DNA of 64,000 nt from Streptomyces fragilis (GTDB lineage: Bacteria; Actinomycetota; Actinomycetes; Streptomycetales; Streptomycetaceae), in the NCBI RefSeq assembly GCF_003112515.1, contig NZ_BEVZ01000010.1:90519-154518 (forward strand), read 5' to 3'. Below are positions 16,472 through 26,340 of the stretch, piece by piece (positions within the stretch are counted from its first letter, which is position 1; every line of letters starts with the position of its first letter). Made by a program: the position numbers and the translations under genes. The notes under the pieces were generated by a model, which was not told the origin of the DNA, did not search any database, and saw only the letters and a program-made list of their open reading frames with translations.

Positions 16472-17032
16472 ATGCGGGTGGACGCGAAAGACATGGGCGC
16501 CGATCTTCAGCAGGTGCTCATCACCAAGGAAGAGATCGACGCCAAGCTGGCCGAGCTGGCCGCGGAGATCGACGAGGAGTACGCGGGCAAGGACCTGCTG
16601 ATCGTCGGTGTCCTCAAGGGCGCGGTGATGGTCATGGCGGACCTCGCGAGGGCGCTGTCCACCCCCGTCACCATGGACTGGATGGCGGTGTCGTCCTACG
16701 GCGCCGGCACCAAGTCCTCGGGCGTCGTGCGGATCCTCAAGGACCTGGACACGGACATCAAGGGGCGTCACGTCCTGATCGTCGAGGACATCATCGACTC
16801 GGGCCTCACGCTCTCCTGGCTGATCTCCAACCTCGGCGGCCGCGAGCCGGCCTCCCTCAAGGTGTGCACGCTGCTGCGCAAGCCGGAGGCCGCCAAGGTC
16901 GCCATCGACGTCGAGTGGGTCGGCTTCGACATCCCCAACGAGTTCGTCGTGGGCTACGGCCTGGACTACGCGGAGAAGTACCGCAACCTGCCGTTCGTCG
17001 GGACGCTCGCCCCGCACGTCTACGGCGGCTGA
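16472..17032 (+). CDS. hpt: Hypoxanthine phosphoribosyltransferase
   Basis: A 186-residue purine salvage enzyme making IMP or GMP from hypoxanthine or guanine and PRPP. The PRPP-binding loop LIVEDIIDSGLTLSW is intact, as are the GVLKGAVMVMADL and SSYGAGTKSSGVV segments and the C-terminal EFVVGYGLDYAEKYRNLPFV. ATG 16472 (MRVDAKDMGADL) fits the family N-terminus; a start at 16442 would add ten unconserved residues. It lies between tilS and ftsH as in many Gram-positive genomes. Confidence 0.95.
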   Translation: MRVDAKDMGADLQQVLITKEEIDAKLAELAAEIDEEYAGKDLLIVGVLKGAVMVMADLARALSTPVTMDWMAVSSYGAGTKSSGVVRILKDLDTDIKGRHVLIVEDIIDSGLTLSWLISNLGGREPASLKVCTLLRKPEAAKVAIDVEWVGFDIPNEFVVGYGLDYAEKYRNLPFVGTLAPHVYGG

Positions 17033-17037
17033 CCCGC

Positions 17038-17057
17038 CGGCCGGGGGACCCCGGCCG
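17038..17057 (+). terminator. GC hairpin after hpt
   Basis: CGGCCGGG and CCCGGCCG form an 8-bp stem with a tight 4-base loop directly after the hpt stop. It lacks a T run. Confidence 0.4.
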
Positions 17058-17258
17058 CGGTGGCCACCTGGAGCAACCACCGGGCACGGCCGCCCGCGGC
17101 CGGGAACCCTTGGCGCGCGCGGGCCGTTGGAGTACCCGTAGGCGGATCGTCGGCTGTCCCATGCGGCTTCGGTGGGCGAAGCTGGGGTACCGTCCGAAGA
17201 ACAGCCTTTATCAAATCTCACGATGGCAGGAGGGACGGGGCGGCATCGCTCCGTATGG

Positions 17259-19310
<2,052 letters not shown>

Positions 19311-19342
19311 GTCACGCCGCCCGACGACCCGGAATGATGGTC

Positions 19343-19372
19343 GCGCCCCCCAGGTTCTAGCCTGGGGGGCGC
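19343..19372 (+). terminator. Terminator between ftsH and folE
   Basis: A perfect 12-bp stem, GCGCCCCCCAGG with CCTGGGGGGCGC, and a 6-base loop, followed by TCCCATTT. It separates ftsH from folE. Confidence 0.75.
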
Positions 19373-19412
19373 TCCCATTTGCACAGTCAGGCTGAGGAAC
19401 GAGGCACTACAC

Positions 19413-20018
19413 ATGACCGACCCCGTCACGCTGGACGGCGAGGGCACCGTCGGCCCCTTCGACGAGAAGCGGGCCGAGAACGCCGTCCGGGAACTGCTGC
19501 TGGCGGTCGGCGAGGACCCCGACCGCGAGGGTCTCCGGGAGACGCCGGCGCGGGTCGCGCGGGCCTACAAGGAGATCTTCGCCGGGCTCCGGCAGAAGCC
19601 CGAGGACGTGCTCACCACCACGTTCGACCTCGGCCACGACGAGATGGTGCTGGTCAGGGACATCGAGGTCTACTCGACCTGCGAGCATCACCTGGTGCCG
19701 TTCCGCGGTGTCGCGCACGTCGGCTACATCCCCTCGACCACCGGCAAGATCACCGGCCTGTCGAAGCTGGCCCGCCTGGTCGACGTCTACGCCCGCCGGC
19801 CGCAGGTGCAGGAGCGGATGACCACGCAGATCGCCGACTCCCTGATGGAGATCCTCGAGCCCCGCGGCGTGATCGTGGTCGTCGAGTGCGAGCACATGTG
19901 CATGTCTATGCGGGGGATCCGCAAGCCGGGCGCGAAGACCATAACGTCCGCGGTCCGCGGGCAGCTTCGGGACTCCGCGACGCGCGCGGAGGCCATGAGC
20001 CTCATCATGGCGCGCTGA
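19413..20018 (+). CDS. folE: GTP cyclohydrolase I
   Basis: A 201-residue enzyme for the first step of folate synthesis, GTP to 7,8-dihydroneopterin triphosphate. Diagnostic motifs are EGLRETPARVARAYKEIFAG, the zinc and catalytic segment YSTCEHHLVPFRGVAHVGYI, GLSKLARLVDVYARRPQVQE, and VVVECEHMCMSMRGIRKPGA with its second Cys. ATG 19413 has a GAGG upstream. The later folate genes lie just downstream in the opposite direction, so the pathway is split into two convergent transcription units here. Confidence 0.97.
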   Translation: MTDPVTLDGEGTVGPFDEKRAENAVRELLLAVGEDPDREGLRETPARVARAYKEIFAGLRQKPEDVLTTTFDLGHDEMVLVRDIEVYSTCEHHLVPFRGVAHVGYIPSTTGKITGLSKLARLVDVYARRPQVQERMTTQIADSLMEILEPRGVIVVVECEHMCMSMRGIRKPGAKTITSAVRGQLRDSATRAEAMSLIMAR

Positions 20019-20042
20019 CGCGGACCCCGGCGGGCGTGGGGG

Positions 20043-20549
20043 TCAGGAACCCGCGGTACCCGGCCTGACGCCTTCGTCGTCGTCCTCGGGAAGCCGGCAG
20101 ACGTGCTGGAGGAAGAGGGCGGCGGCCACCACCGCGACACCGGCCAGCGCGGCGAAGCCGGCGGTCAGCGCCTGGTCGCGGCGGGCGGGGATCTCCAGGT
20201 ACTCCAGGAGGAACACGCCCACGCCCGCGTAGAGCCCGGCGACCGGCGCCGCGACCAGGGCCGAGGCCTGCGCGAACACCACTGCCCGGGTGGCCAGCAG
20301 CGGGTCGACGCCCTTGGCCCCCGGCTGCCGCTCCCGCTGTGCCTTGAGCCGAGCGCGCAGGGACAGCGCCCCCGCCAGCAGCGCCACGGCGATCAGCGCG
20401 AGCACGTACGGGGCCGCGGCCGGCACGCCCGGCAACGACCCGAACGCCTGCCACAGCCGGGCGCCGGCCCAGGCGAGCAGACCGACGGCGACGAACGCCA
20501 GGGCGAGGGTCCTGATCCGCAGCTCTCTCACGGTGCCTCTCAACGTCAT
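20043..20549 (-). CDS. DUF3180 membrane protein
   Basis: A 168-residue integral membrane protein with about four hydrophobic helices (LALAFVAVGLLAWAGARLW, YVLALIAVALLAGALSL, AVVFAQASALVAAPVAGLYA, and FAALAGVAVVAAALFLQHV) and an acidic C-terminus. This family is found at the end of actinobacterial fol operons; its function is unknown. Its ATG overlaps the folK stop (ATGA at 20546-20549), so the two are translationally coupled. Pterin transport or a cell-envelope role would be speculation. Confidence 0.85.
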   Translation of the reverse strand: MTLRGTVRELRIRTLALAFVAVGLLAWAGARLWQAFGSLPGVPAAAPYVLALIAVALLAGALSLRARLKAQRERQPGAKGVDPLLATRAVVFAQASALVAAPVAGLYAGVGVFLLEYLEIPARRDQALTAGFAALAGVAVVAAALFLQHVCRLPEDDDEGVRPGTAGS

Positions 20550-21157
20550 TCGGGCAGCCGGAGTTCCACGTCCTCGCGGCGCTCCACACCTTCGAGGGTG
20601 GTCGCGGCGAGCAGGTCCGCGACCGGTCCCCGCCCGGGGATCTCCGCGGCCTCGTCGATGTCCAGCCACGGGGCGAGCACGAAGGCGCGCTCGTGGGCGC
20701 GCGGGTGCGGGAGCGTGAGCACCGGGTCGTCGGAGACCCGGCCCTCGTAGGTGACGATGTCGACGTCCAGCGTGCGGGCGGCCCAGCGCTCGCTGCGGGT
20801 GCGGTGGAACGCCTCCTCGACGGCCTGCGCGCGCTCCAGCAGGGCGGACGGCGGCAGCGTGGTCCGCAGCACCACCACCGCGTTCAGGTAGGCGGGCTGG
20901 CTGCCGGGCTCCACGCCCCACGGCTCGGTCCGGTACACCGGCGAGACGGCCTTCACGCGGATGCCGGGGGTGTCCTCCAGCGCGTCCACGGCCCCCTGCA
21001 GGTTCTCCACGCGGTTGCCCAGGTTGGAGCCGAGGGACAGGACGGCCTTGCGCGGGTTGGACAGCGTGGAGTCCGCCGCGTCCACCGCCTCGACGACGGA
21101 GACCGGCACCGGCTGGACCGTGGGGTCGGGGGCCCCGGGGAAACGCGAGGGGGTCAT
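20546..21157 (-). CDS. folK: 2-amino-4-hydroxy-6-hydroxymethyldihydropteridine diphosphokinase
   Basis: A 203-residue HPPK that transfers pyrophosphate from ATP to the hydroxymethylpterin made by FolB. Motifs are AVLSLGSNLGNRVENL, VSPVYRTEPWGV, and the Mg/ATP segment RTLDVDIVTYEG followed by TLPHPRAHERAFVLAPW. A 35-residue N-terminal extension precedes the fold. The start codon overlaps the folB stop (ATGA at 21154-21157), and the stop overlaps the DUF3180 start. Confidence 0.96.
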   Translation of the reverse strand: MTPSRFPGAPDPTVQPVPVSVVEAVDAADSTLSNPRKAVLSLGSNLGNRVENLQGAVDALEDTPGIRVKAVSPVYRTEPWGVEPGSQPAYLNAVVVLRTTLPPSALLERAQAVEEAFHRTRSERWAARTLDVDIVTYEGRVSDDPVLTLPHPRAHERAFVLAPWLDIDEAAEIPGRGPVADLLAATTLEGVERREDVELRLPE

Positions 21158-21513
21158 ACACGGCTCCGGTGGATGGTGACGGTGACGTCGTCGAAGGGAA
21201 CGGTGATCGGCGCGCCCGGCTTGTGGACGCAGACCTCGGCCTCCGCGACGACCTCGTGCCGGAGGCAGGTCTGCGCGATCCGCTCGGCGAGGGTCTCGAT
21301 CAGGTCGACCGGCTCGCCCTCGACGACGGCGACGACCTCCTCGGCGAGGATGCCGTAGTGGACCGTCTTCGTCAGGTCGTCACCGGCCGCGGCGGGCCGG
21401 GTGTCCAGCCCGAGGACGACGTCCACGACGAACGTCTGGCCCGTCTCGCGCTCCTCGGGGAACACGCCGTGGTGGCCGTAGCCCTTGAGGCCGCGCAGCG
21501 CGACACGATCCAC
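21154..21513 (-). CDS. folB: Dihydroneopterin aldolase
   Basis: A 119-residue aldolase producing 6-hydroxymethyl-7,8-dihydropterin. It shows the family motifs LKGYGHHGVFPEERETGQ, VDVVLGLDTRPAA and YGILAEEVVAVVEGEPVDLI, and the C-terminal VHKPGAPI with its catalytic Lys. GTG 21513 has a strong AGGAGTG 7 bases upstream. It lies 175 bases downstream of the NTF2-like gene, with a hairpin between them, so it may have its own promoter as well as folP read-through. Confidence 0.96.
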   Translation of the reverse strand: MDRVALRGLKGYGHHGVFPEERETGQTFVVDVVLGLDTRPAAAGDDLTKTVHYGILAEEVVAVVEGEPVDLIETLAERIAQTCLRHEVVAEAEVCVHKPGAPITVPFDDVTVTIHRSRV

Positions 21514-21660
21514 TACGAATCACTCCTGCAGTCTTCGGTGGGAGGGCCGGTTCCGCGCCGGGTGCGCGAGGGCTCCCACTCCCCAGAATCTACCCGTGGG
21601 CGCCGACGTTCCTCCTCGTCGGGGGAGTGGGACCGGCCGGGAACGGCCTCTACCCCGGCT

Positions 21661-21680
21661 CCCGCGGCCTCAACCGCGGG
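21661..21680 (-). terminator. Hairpin after the NTF2-like gene
   Basis: CCCGCGG and CCGCGGG form a 7-bp stem with a 6-base loop, 9 bases after the stop of the NTF2-like gene on the minus strand. It may weaken read-through into folB. There is no T run. Confidence 0.45.
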
Positions 21681-21688
21681 TGGGGGAG

Positions 21689-22207
21689 TCACGCCGGAAT
21701 GTCAGGTTCCTCCGGCGCGGTGTCCTCGTCGTCCTCCGACTCCGTGAGGACCGGCGAGGCGTGGTGGGACCACATCTTCCAGCCCGAGGGGGTGCGCCGG
21801 AACACGTTGGTCGCCACCACCAGCTGCCCGAGCAGCGGTCCGGGGTCGTCCCCCTCCTCGGGCGGGGGGCCGCCGCTGAGGATGTTCTCCGTGCAGGTGA
21901 CCACCGCCGTGTCACCGGTCACCGAGACGTGCACGTCGGTGAGGAAGAACTGGATGTAGTCCGTGTTCGCCATGATCAGCGCGTACGACCGCAGCACCTC
22001 GCCGCGGCCGGTCAGCGCCGGCCAGCCGGGGTGCACGCAGGAGATCACCCCGGTGTCCGCGGGGTCGTGGTAGGTCTCGTCGACACCCAGGTCGGCGGGG
22101 GAGAGCCAGAGGTCGGAGAGCTCCTCGAAGTCCCCCCGCTCGATCGTCTCGTAGAAGGCGGTGTTGGCGAGCTCGACCTGCTCGACGTCCGAGTGCGCGG
22201 TGCTCAC
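21689..22207 (-). CDS. Nuclear transport factor 2-like (SnoaL) family protein
   Basis: A 172-residue single-domain protein of the cone-shaped NTF2/SnoaL fold (ELANTAFYETIERGDFEEL, LWLSPADLGVDETYHDP, then VVATNVFRRTPSGWKMWSHHAS). The C-terminus is acidic and variable. It starts 4 bases after the folP stop, at GTG 22207 with GAGGTGA upstream, so it is probably made with FolP. The fold serves many enzymes and binding proteins. Its constant place inside actinobacterial fol operons suggests a folate-related role that is not established. Confidence 0.85.
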   Translation of the reverse strand: MSTAHSDVEQVELANTAFYETIERGDFEELSDLWLSPADLGVDETYHDPADTGVISCVHPGWPALTGRGEVLRSYALIMANTDYIQFFLTDVHVSVTGDTAVVTCTENILSGGPPPEEGDDPGPLLGQLVVATNVFRRTPSGWKMWSHHASPVLTESEDDEDTAPEEPDIPA

Positions 22208-22211
22208 GCGA

Positions 22212-23072
22212 TCACCTCGCCCCTGCGACGGCGGCGGCGATCCGCACCGCGTCGGCCGAGGCGCGGACCTCGTGGACGCGCACGGCCCAGGCGCCCTGCT
22301 GGGCGGCGAGCATCGTGACCGCAGCGGTGGCGGCGTCACGCTCCCGCGCGGGCGGCGGCGTGCCCTCGGGTCCCGCCAGCACCTTCCCCAGGAAACGCTT
22401 GCGCGACGCGGCGACCAGTACCGGGCGCCCGAGTGCGAAGAGGCGGTCCAGGTGGGCGAGGAGGGCGAGGTCGTCCTCGGCGCCCTTGGAGAAGCCCAGG
22501 CCGGGGTCGACCACGATCCGCTCGGGGGCGATGCCGCCCGCCACCGCGGCGTCCACCCGGGCGGTGATCTCGTCCACCACCTCGCGGACCACGTCGGTGT
22601 ACCGGCCCGGGATGTTCGCGCCCTCCAGCAGGCCGCGCCAGTGCATCACCACGAACGGAGCCCGGGCCGCGGCGACCACGGGGATCATCGCGGGGTCGGC
22701 AAGCCCGGCGCTGACGTCGTTGACCAGGAGTGCGCCGGCGGCGAGCGCCTTCTCGGCGACCGAGGCGCGCATGGTGTCGACCGAGACGACAACGCCCTCG
22801 GCGGTGAGGCCGCGCACCACCGGGATCACCCGGCGCAGCTCCTCGTCCTCGTCGACCCGGGTGGCGCCGGGACGGGTGGACTCCCCGCCCACGTCGACCA
22901 GGTCGGCGCCCTCGGCGGCGAGGTCGAGGCCGCGCTTGACCGCGGCGGTGGTGTCGAACCACCGGCCGCCGTCGGAGAAGGAGTCCGGGGTCACGTTGAC
23001 CACGCCCATGACCGCGCAGCGGTCCCACGCCGGAAGGCCCGCCACGTGGCCGCGTACGCACTGCTTGCTCAT
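22212..23072 (-). CDS. folP: Dihydropteroate synthase
   Basis: A 286-residue TIM-barrel enzyme that joins the pterin pyrophosphate to p-aminobenzoate, the sulfonamide target. Motifs are MGVVNVTPDSFSDGGRW, LVDVGGESTRPGATRV, VSVDTMRASVAEKAL, NDVSAG, VVDPGLGFSKGAEDDL and VLVAASRKRFLG. It heads the minus-strand folate unit. The N-terminus begins MSKQCVRGHVAGLPAW, close to the fold. Confidence 0.96.
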   Translation of the reverse strand: MSKQCVRGHVAGLPAWDRCAVMGVVNVTPDSFSDGGRWFDTTAAVKRGLDLAAEGADLVDVGGESTRPGATRVDEDEELRRVIPVVRGLTAEGVVVSVDTMRASVAEKALAAGALLVNDVSAGLADPAMIPVVAAARAPFVVMHWRGLLEGANIPGRYTDVVREVVDEITARVDAAVAGGIAPERIVVDPGLGFSKGAEDDLALLAHLDRLFALGRPVLVAASRKRFLGKVLAGPEGTPPPARERDAATAAVTMLAAQQGAWAVRVHEVRASADAVRIAAAVAGAR

Positions 23073-23261
23073 GCGACCAGCCTAGGCGTCGGTGAGGGCG
23101 CCCGCCGACCCCGGGGAGTCGCGGCACGGCGAGGCGAATAGGGACGAGGAGCGGGGTCTCCCTCGATCTGATCAAGAAACGGGAATGTCCGGACGGAAAG
23201 CGAGCGCCGATTTTGCCTTCCCGCGCTTCTTCGGCCGCGTACGCGCGGTAAGTTTCTGGCC

Positions 23262-25064
23262 ATGCCACGAGGACGTCACCGCCATTCACCCCCTCTGCAC
23301 AGGCTCCTGCCCCCGTCGGCGTTCGCTGCTGTCTCCGTGGCCTGTGCGGTGGTTCCGTGGTTCGTCGGGGAGCCGCTGCTGTTGCGGCTGACGACCGCCG
23401 TCGCGGCGGCCGTCGGCGTCGCCGCCGCCGTCACGCTGCGCCGCTGGGACGCGGCGGCCGGACTGAACGTCGCGGAGCTGAAGCGCGCGCGGGCGAGTGC
23501 CGAGTGGCAGCACGAGGAGCGCGTGGCCGAGCTGGAGTCCGACCTGGAGGAGGGCCGCGAGCTCCGCGTCAAGCTGGAGCAGCGGTTGCGGTCCAAGCGG
23601 GCCGAACTGGCGGCGCTGCGCAACGAGCACGCCTCGCTGCTGCGACGCTACGCCACGGCGGAGACGGAGCGGGCCAGCGCCCTGGAGGGGCGGCGGCTGC
23701 TCGAGCTCGAGGCCGCCGACCCGGTTCCGCAGCTGCCTCCGGCCCGCGAGACCCGAGCGCTCGGGCCGGCCCCCGCGCCGGAGCCGGTGAGCCCGTTCTC
23801 CCCGGCGGGCGGGGGACTGTTCCGTCAGGCCGTGGAGGCGCTGGACTCGCTGGAGGCCCTGCAGGCCGCGGCGGGCGCCGGTGAGGGCGACCTCGACCCG
23901 GGCGCCGGGGCCGTGGCCGTGGCCGGGGGCGAGGGTGTCGTCGACGCGGACGCGGATCTTGACGCGGATGTGATCGGGGACGCGGGCGTGGTCGGGCACG
24001 CGGGTCCGGCTGCGGACGCGGGCTTGGTTGTGGACGCGCGTTCGGCTGTGGACGGTGCCGCGGTCGTGGGGGAGGCCGAGGAGCAGACGACGGGGCGCGC
24101 CGTCGATGCGCCGCTCGGGTACGACGCCGGCGTCGACGTCGCCGAACCGGGCTCTGCGCCGGCCGAGCCGGAGACCACGGCCGGTGCCGGGAACGGTGAG
24201 ACCGCAGAGGTTCCGCCGGTCATGGGCGGCACGCGTGACACGGACGGCCCTCAGGACGGGCCGAAGGAACGGGGCGCGCTCGGCGCGCGGGACACGCACA
24301 CCGCTGAGGGGCCCCGGACCGCACAGGGCGCCGCACCGGCGGCGCACGCGGAGGTCACGCCCGACCAGGCCGCTCCGCACGGCGAGGCCGCTCCGCACAG
24401 CTCGGCGGCCGCTGCGGACGTCGGGGCCGCTACGGACGGCGGGGTGTCCGCGGCCGCCGGCCCGGCCGAGGAACCCGAGGCACGCGGCACGGAGGGTGAG
24501 CCCGGCGGGTCCACGGTCTCCGGCGCCACGACCGTCAAGCCGGTCCGCCCCTCCGGAGGCCACTTCACCGTGCCGACCGCCGTCGCCGTCGTCCCCGGTG
24601 CCCCCGCACCGCGCCGTCCGGCGGCCGAGGGCAGCTTCGACTTCTTCGGCAACCAGCGGACGGACCACGGCGCGGACGGCGACACCGGCCGCACGGCGGA
24701 CCACGACCGTCGGCAGCCCACACCCGCCCCGCGGTCCCCGCAGTCCTTGCAGCCCTCACCGGCCCCGCAGTCGGCCCAGCCCGCGCGGTCGGCAGAGCCT
24801 CCGCAGTCGGCCCAGCCCGCGCGGTCGGCAGAGCCTCCGCAGTCGGCCCAGCCCGCGCGGTCGGCAGAGCCCCCGCAGTCGGCCCAGCCCGCGCGGTCGG
24901 CAGAGCCCCCGCAGGCCACCCCCGCGGCGTCGGGCCCCGCGGTGGCGGGCCCCGAGCCGCAGCCCCAGCCGCTGCTCCGGTCGCAGCAGGCCCAGCACCG
25001 GGCCGACGTCGGCCGGGTGATCGACGTCGACGGCCAGGACGACGACCTGCACGCCGCGTCCTGA
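23262..25064 (+). CDS. Membrane-anchored coiled-coil protein with long disordered tail
   Basis: A 600-residue protein I cannot assign to a named family. Two hydrophobic segments lie at about 18-35 and 40-58 (AAVSVACAVVPWF; LLLRLTTAVAAAVGVAAAVT). A charged coiled coil follows at about 70-150 (KRARASAEWQHEERVAELES, then RELRVKLEQRLRSKRAELA). The remaining 440 residues are low complexity: an Asp-Ala-rich run around 225-265, an acidic Pro/Glu region, and four exact 12-residue repeats (PQSAQPARSAEP type). The shape suggests a membrane-tethered scaffold, possibly of the cell-division or polar-growth type (inference only). ATG 23262 has TAAGTT (23249-23254) 7 bases upstream and no Shine-Dalgarno sequence, so it is probably leaderless. 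Confidence 0.7.
   Translation: MPRGRHRHSPPLHRLLPPSAFAAVSVACAVVPWFVGEPLLLRLTTAVAAAVGVAAAVTLRRWDAAAGLNVAELKRARASAEWQHEERVAELESDLEEGRELRVKLEQRLRSKRAELAALRNEHASLLRRYATAETERASALEGRRLLELEAADPVPQLPPARETRALGPAPAPEPVSPFSPAGGGLFRQAVEALDSLEALQAAAGAGEGDLDPGAGAVAVAGGEGVVDADADLDADVIGDAGVVGHAGPAADAGLVVDARSAVDGAAVVGEAEEQTTGRAVDAPLGYDAGVDVAEPGSAPAEPETTAGAGNGETAEVPPVMGGTRDTDGPQDGPKERGALGARDTHTAEGPRTAQGAAPAAHAEVTPDQAAPHGEAAPHSSAAAADVGAATDGGVSAAAGPAEEPEARGTEGEPGGSTVSGATTVKPVRPSGGHFTVPTAVAVVPGAPAPRRPAAEGSFDFFGNQRTDHGADGDTGRTADHDRRQPTPAPRSPQSLQPSPAPQSAQPARSAEPPQSAQPARSAEPPQSAQPARSAEPPQSAQPARSAEPPQATPAASGPAVAGPEPQPQPLLRSQQAQHRADVGRVIDVDGQDDDLHAAS
24768..24911 (+). repeat. Four tandem 36-bp coding repeats
   Basis: Four in-frame copies start at 24768, 24804, 24840 and 24876, nearly identical at the DNA level (a cct/ccc difference is visible). 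Each encodes a 12-residue unit, QSAQPARSAEPP. The near identity implies recent expansion or homogenisation, and the copy number is likely to vary between strains. Confidence 0.95.
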
Positions 25065-25147
25065 CACTCCCGGGCGGCCCCGTGCACGGGGCCGCCCGTT
25101 CCGCCCTGCCCCACCGTCCCGCCACCGCCGTAGGCCAGACTGAAGCC

Positions 25148-26299
25148 ATGACGTCCACGACGCAGACCACCGTCGGCATCGGCGCCGCCGCCGAGACCAC
25201 CGACATGGTGCTCAACATCGGCCCCCAGCACCCCTCCACGCACGGCGTGCTGCGGCTGCGCCTGGTGCTGGACGGCGAGCGGATCACCAGCGCCGAGCCG
25301 GTGATCGGCTACATGCACCGCGGCGCGGAGAAGCTCTTCGAGGCGCGGGACTACCGGCAGATCATCATGCTGGCGAACCGTCACGACTGGCTCTCGGCCT
25401 TCTCCAACGAGCTGGGCGTGGTCATCGCCGTGGAGCGGATGCTCGGCATGGAGGTCCCGGAGCGGGCGGTCTGGATCCGCACGCTGCTCGCCGAGCTCAA
25501 CCGGGTGCTGAACCACCTGATGTTCCTCGGTTCCTATCCGCTGGAACTCGGCGGCATCACGCCGATGTTCTACGCGTTCCGCGAGCGCGAGGACCTGCAG
25601 CACGTCATGGAGGAGGTCTCCGGCGGGCGCATCCACTACATGTTCAACCGCGTCGGCGGCCTCAAGGAGGACCTGCCGCTCGGCTGGACGGACCGGGTCC
25701 GCGCCGTGGTGGCCGCCGCGCGGTCGCGGATGGACGTCTTCGACGACCTGGTGCTCGGCAACGAGATCTTCCGCGGCCGCACCCGCGGCGTGGGCGTGCT
25801 CAGCCCGCAGGCGGTGCACGCCTACGGCGTGAGCGGGCCGATCGCCCGCGCCTCCGGGGTCGACTTCGACCTGCGCCGCGACGAGCCGTACCTGGCGTAC
25901 GGCGAGCTCGGTGACGTGCTGAAGGTGGTCACCCGTCAGGAGGGCGACTGCCTGGCCCGGTTCGAGTGCCTGCTGGAGCAGACCCACAACTCGCTGGCGC
26001 TCGCCGACGCCTGCCTGGACCGGCTCGCCGAACTGCCCCCGGGGCCCGTCAACCAGCGACTGCCCAAGGTGCTGAAGGCCCCGGAGGGCCACACCTACGC
26101 GTGGACCGAGAACCCGCTGGGCCTCAACGGCTACTACCTGGTCTCGCGGGGGGAGAAGACGCCGTACCGGCTGAAGCTGCGGTCGGCGTCGTACAACAAC
26201 ATCCAGGCGCTCACCGAACTGCTGCCGGGAACCCTGGTGGCCGACATGGTCGCCATCCTCGGCTCGCTCTTCTTCGTGGTCGGCGACATCGACAAGTAG
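25148..26299 (+). CDS. nuoD2: NADH-quinone oxidoreductase subunit D homologue (orphan copy)
   Basis: A 383-residue 49-kDa-type subunit of respiratory complex I, normally at the quinone site. It keeps VLNIGPQHPSTHGVLRLRL, VIGYMHRGAEKLFE (Arg58), the YPLELGGITPMFYAFRERE segment and the C-terminal LVADMVAILGSLFFVVGDID. It stands alone, away from any other nuo gene in the window, so it is a second copy, shorter than the usual 410-440 residues. CAGACT lies 6 bases before ATG 25148, a leaderless arrangement. The next gene, convergent, encodes a MidA/NDUFAF7-like methyltransferase, the family that methylates the Arg equivalent to Arg58 in the mammalian subunit. Whether it joins complex I or a smaller complex is not known. 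Confidence 0.9.
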   Translation: MTSTTQTTVGIGAAAETTDMVLNIGPQHPSTHGVLRLRLVLDGERITSAEPVIGYMHRGAEKLFEARDYRQIIMLANRHDWLSAFSNELGVVIAVERMLGMEVPERAVWIRTLLAELNRVLNHLMFLGSYPLELGGITPMFYAFREREDLQHVMEEVSGGRIHYMFNRVGGLKEDLPLGWTDRVRAVVAAARSRMDVFDDLVLGNEIFRGRTRGVGVLSPQAVHAYGVSGPIARASGVDFDLRRDEPYLAYGELGDVLKVVTRQEGDCLARFECLLEQTHNSLALADACLDRLAELPPGPVNQRLPKVLKAPEGHTYAWTENPLGLNGYYLVSRGEKTPYRLKLRSASYNNIQALTELLPGTLVADMVAILGSLFFVVGDIDK

Positions 26300-26340
26300 C
26301 CGGCGCCCTCCCGCCGAGCCGCACGCCGAGCCGCACGCCG

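Noticed and set aside
24768..24911. Four 36-bp direct repeats as a CRISPR array
   Set aside because: The units are directly adjacent with no spacers, lie in frame inside a coding gene, and no cas gene is present.
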